From Sipunculus nudus (Eukaryota; Annelida; Sipuncula; Golfingiida; Sipunculidae): a DNA stretch of 64,000 bases. A program made the translations under genes and the position numbers. The notes under the pieces are model-generated. The model did not search any database, was not told where the DNA came from, and saw only the letters and a program-made list of their open reading frames with translations. Every line of letters starts with the position of its first letter. The stretch's first letter is position 1. Positions 62,401 through 64,000 of this stretch are shown piece by piece. Location: NCBI GenBank assembly GCA_026874595.1, contig CM049311.1, positions 14,911,676-14,975,675 on the forward strand, given 5' to 3'.

Positions 62401-62655
62401 CTAATAAAAAATTGAGGTTTTTCCTTAATATCTCGAAAGAACGAAGTCCTATTGACCCAATTTTCGGCATGGTCAGAGATTTTGGGGACATCTAACTGTA
62501 TGCCGAATTTCAGATTCGTAGGTCCAACGGTGTCGAAACATGCCAGTCTTACGGACGGACATCCGGACGGACAGACGGACAGACAGACGGACGGACGACG
62601 GACAATGGACCACGACTATAGCTCAGATGACTAATAGTCAGCTGAGCTAAAATAT
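59500..62655. repeat. Composite interspersed repeat with internal duplication
   Basis: The left side carries GCTCAGCTGA at 59524-59533 and the right side its inverse TCAGCTGAGC at 62638-62647, preceded by a CGGACGGACAGACGG tract (62553-62605). This is an arrangement I associate with a common mollusc repeat ('...GACGGAC...AGCTCAGCTGAGCTAAAA'). Inside, a unit is present at 61300-61830 and 61963-62505 (AAATCCTTATGTATA at 61320 and 61981, offset 661; GAAGTCCTA at 61761 and 62443, offset 682), and a decayed third copy is visible around 59955-60040. G15 lies at 61105-61119. Boundaries are approximate. Confidence 0.6.
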
Positions 62656-64000
62656 ACCATATATATGCATCTTTCCTTCAAGCATAATATGTGATTTTTA
62701 ATTTTAGAAGTCAAGGGCATGACCAACGGTCATCAGGGATTGGGGTAATCACTCAAGGCAAGTTGCATATTTAATTTCAGCAAGGAACAAGGCAGAAAGG
62801 TCACACCTGTATACCTGAGAAGGGATAACCAGGGACCTATATCCACAAAAGGTTATACATTCCCACATGCAGGAGTTAGATTGTCATGTTGCTAAAATTA
62901 AGTTAATCTATTTTTTTTTAAGGGAGGTTCTATTGCTTCAGCAGAAGTGGATTGGGGGGGGGGGTTAGGTTCAGATCCCCCATTTTCAGCTGCCTCACCC
63001 TTTTTTAAGGTTTCAGATCCAATTTTGCAGCCTGGACCCCCACTGCCTTTTCCTGACCTAAAGACCTTTTTTTGGGTTTCCATTAGTCCTCCTGGGTTTG
63101 ACCCCCCACCCTTTTCCTAAATCTTGGATCTGCCCCTGTTCAGTAATACTTTATAGCAAGTGGGCTTGCCCATATTAACATTTAAAGAAATACTAGTATA
63201 GTGACCAATATTAATAATATATGAATATTTATGAGCAACATGTCTTGGACTCTACATTAACCTGAGTGAGTATATTGCATGAGTGGGCCACTGAAACATC
63301 CTAGGTATCACCAAGCTCAGTTGAGCTCAGTTTGTCAACGGCCTGTTGTTGCCCTGAGAGAAGTATACGTTTGTTTAAAGAAGAATTTCTCATCTCATTT
63401 GTGCTACATAGACTAATATATCCTGTATTTTCCAAAATAACTATATTCCACAAGGACAAATTTCAGCAATAGCACAGGCCCTTGAAATCACCATTAAAAC
63501 ATGTCTTATTAGCGATTTCAAGAGCCTGTGGCAATAGCAACCAGTGTGGTCTTTTACAAGCTGCTATGGGAAAATGCTTTGCTAATTAAGTTCTGTGACT
63601 ACCTGTATATCACAAGAGGACAGAAGTTTTTAAGGTGAAGTGATTATTATTTGAACCCCTGTAATAATTCGACCACAAAAACTTTCATGGCCATTCATTT
63701 TCAAATTTCCTCTTTAATATTTTCAACTGCTGAACAAGCTTTGTGGACAAGAGTAGTGACAAACGCCTTTGAAAAGAAAGTTGGCACAGGGTTGTGAATG
63801 CCATGCAAAACTCCCTTTTTGTGACCAAATGTTTTCACTTGTCAATCTTGTTGCTTATTAAAAGTTATTTTGTGCCTTGCTGTAAGTCTGCTGCCCAGCT
63901 TTTCTCAGCCAGCAATGGCTAGAAAGATTCTCACAAACTTTTATACCGTCTGCTTCTTAAGAAGTGAAATGATGTGCTTGTAAAATATCAACAAAAGAAA
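62656..64000. other. Non-coding DNA to the right edge, with a C-rich repeat block
   Basis: At 62880-63145 a pyrimidine-rich block (GGACCCCCACTGCC, GACCCCCCACCCTTTTCC, GGATCTGCCCCTGTTCAG) with G11 at 62954-62964 looks like a dispersed repeat. CATTAGTCCTC separates its two similar halves. The rest is CpG-poor and AT-rich with no recognised gene. Confidence 0.4.

Larger units (their letters stand above)
59070..64000. other. CpG-depleted compartment, right
   Basis: A hand count of 60001-60960 gives 3 CpG in 960 bp. The drop occurs near 59.0 kb and persists to the window edge, apart from the CGGA-rich tail of a repeat at 62.53-62.61 kb. By the same argument as the left compartment, a second transcription unit may cover this end; no exon of it is visible here. 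Confidence 0.5.

Overview
The window is nuclear DNA of an animal, most likely a mollusc (bivalve or gastropod). The evidence is the very low gene density, an interrupted gene with a consensus GTAAGT donor, many short non-autonomous DNA transposons, (CAGA/CGGA)n-tailed repeats carrying GCTCAGCTGA-type ends, and tandem repeats built around 'GACCTTGACC' and 'GGTCCATGAAAAAT' phrases that I associate with mollusc genomes. The taxon is an inference; no species-diagnostic gene is present.

Only one protein-coding segment is firmly supported: the first coding exon of a SAMD5-like SAM-domain adaptor on the minus strand (30464 down to 30042). It ends in phase 0 at a strong splice donor. The start is fixed by an in-frame stop 15 nt upstream. 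The 5' flank (about 30465-30700) is promoter-like and has a CCAAT dyad. The gene runs leftward; I could not find its remaining exon(s), so positions 1-30041 are probably intron, or the 3' part of the gene lies outside the window. Nearly all other open frames are of the length expected by chance in DNA of this composition.

Layout. 1-29 kb: strongly CpG-depleted, AT-rich, with a few transposon relics, a 0.45 kb tandem duplication, a 57-bp minisatellite and a 2.05 kb inverted-repeat-bounded element (21983-24033) that carries ten copies of a 16-bp motif, TGTTACGGGTGGGACA. 29-59 kb: CpG-rich, containing the SAMD5-like exon, its promoter and many MITEs (at least four families), a SINE-like unit, tandem duplications, a ~330-bp-period tandem array (50.07-52.34 kb) and a young 657-bp long-inverted-repeat element with an intact 7-bp target duplication (58.0 kb). 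59-64 kb: CpG-depleted again, mostly a composite repeat about 3.1 kb long.

The CpG step just inside intron 1 and the second step at 59 kb look like borders of germline-methylated transcription units, with the intervening 30 kb unmethylated. Copies of the same MITE on the two sides of the border support this: the copy in the CpG-poor part has lost CpG to CpA/TpG. The most unusual object is the 2.05 kb motif-array element.
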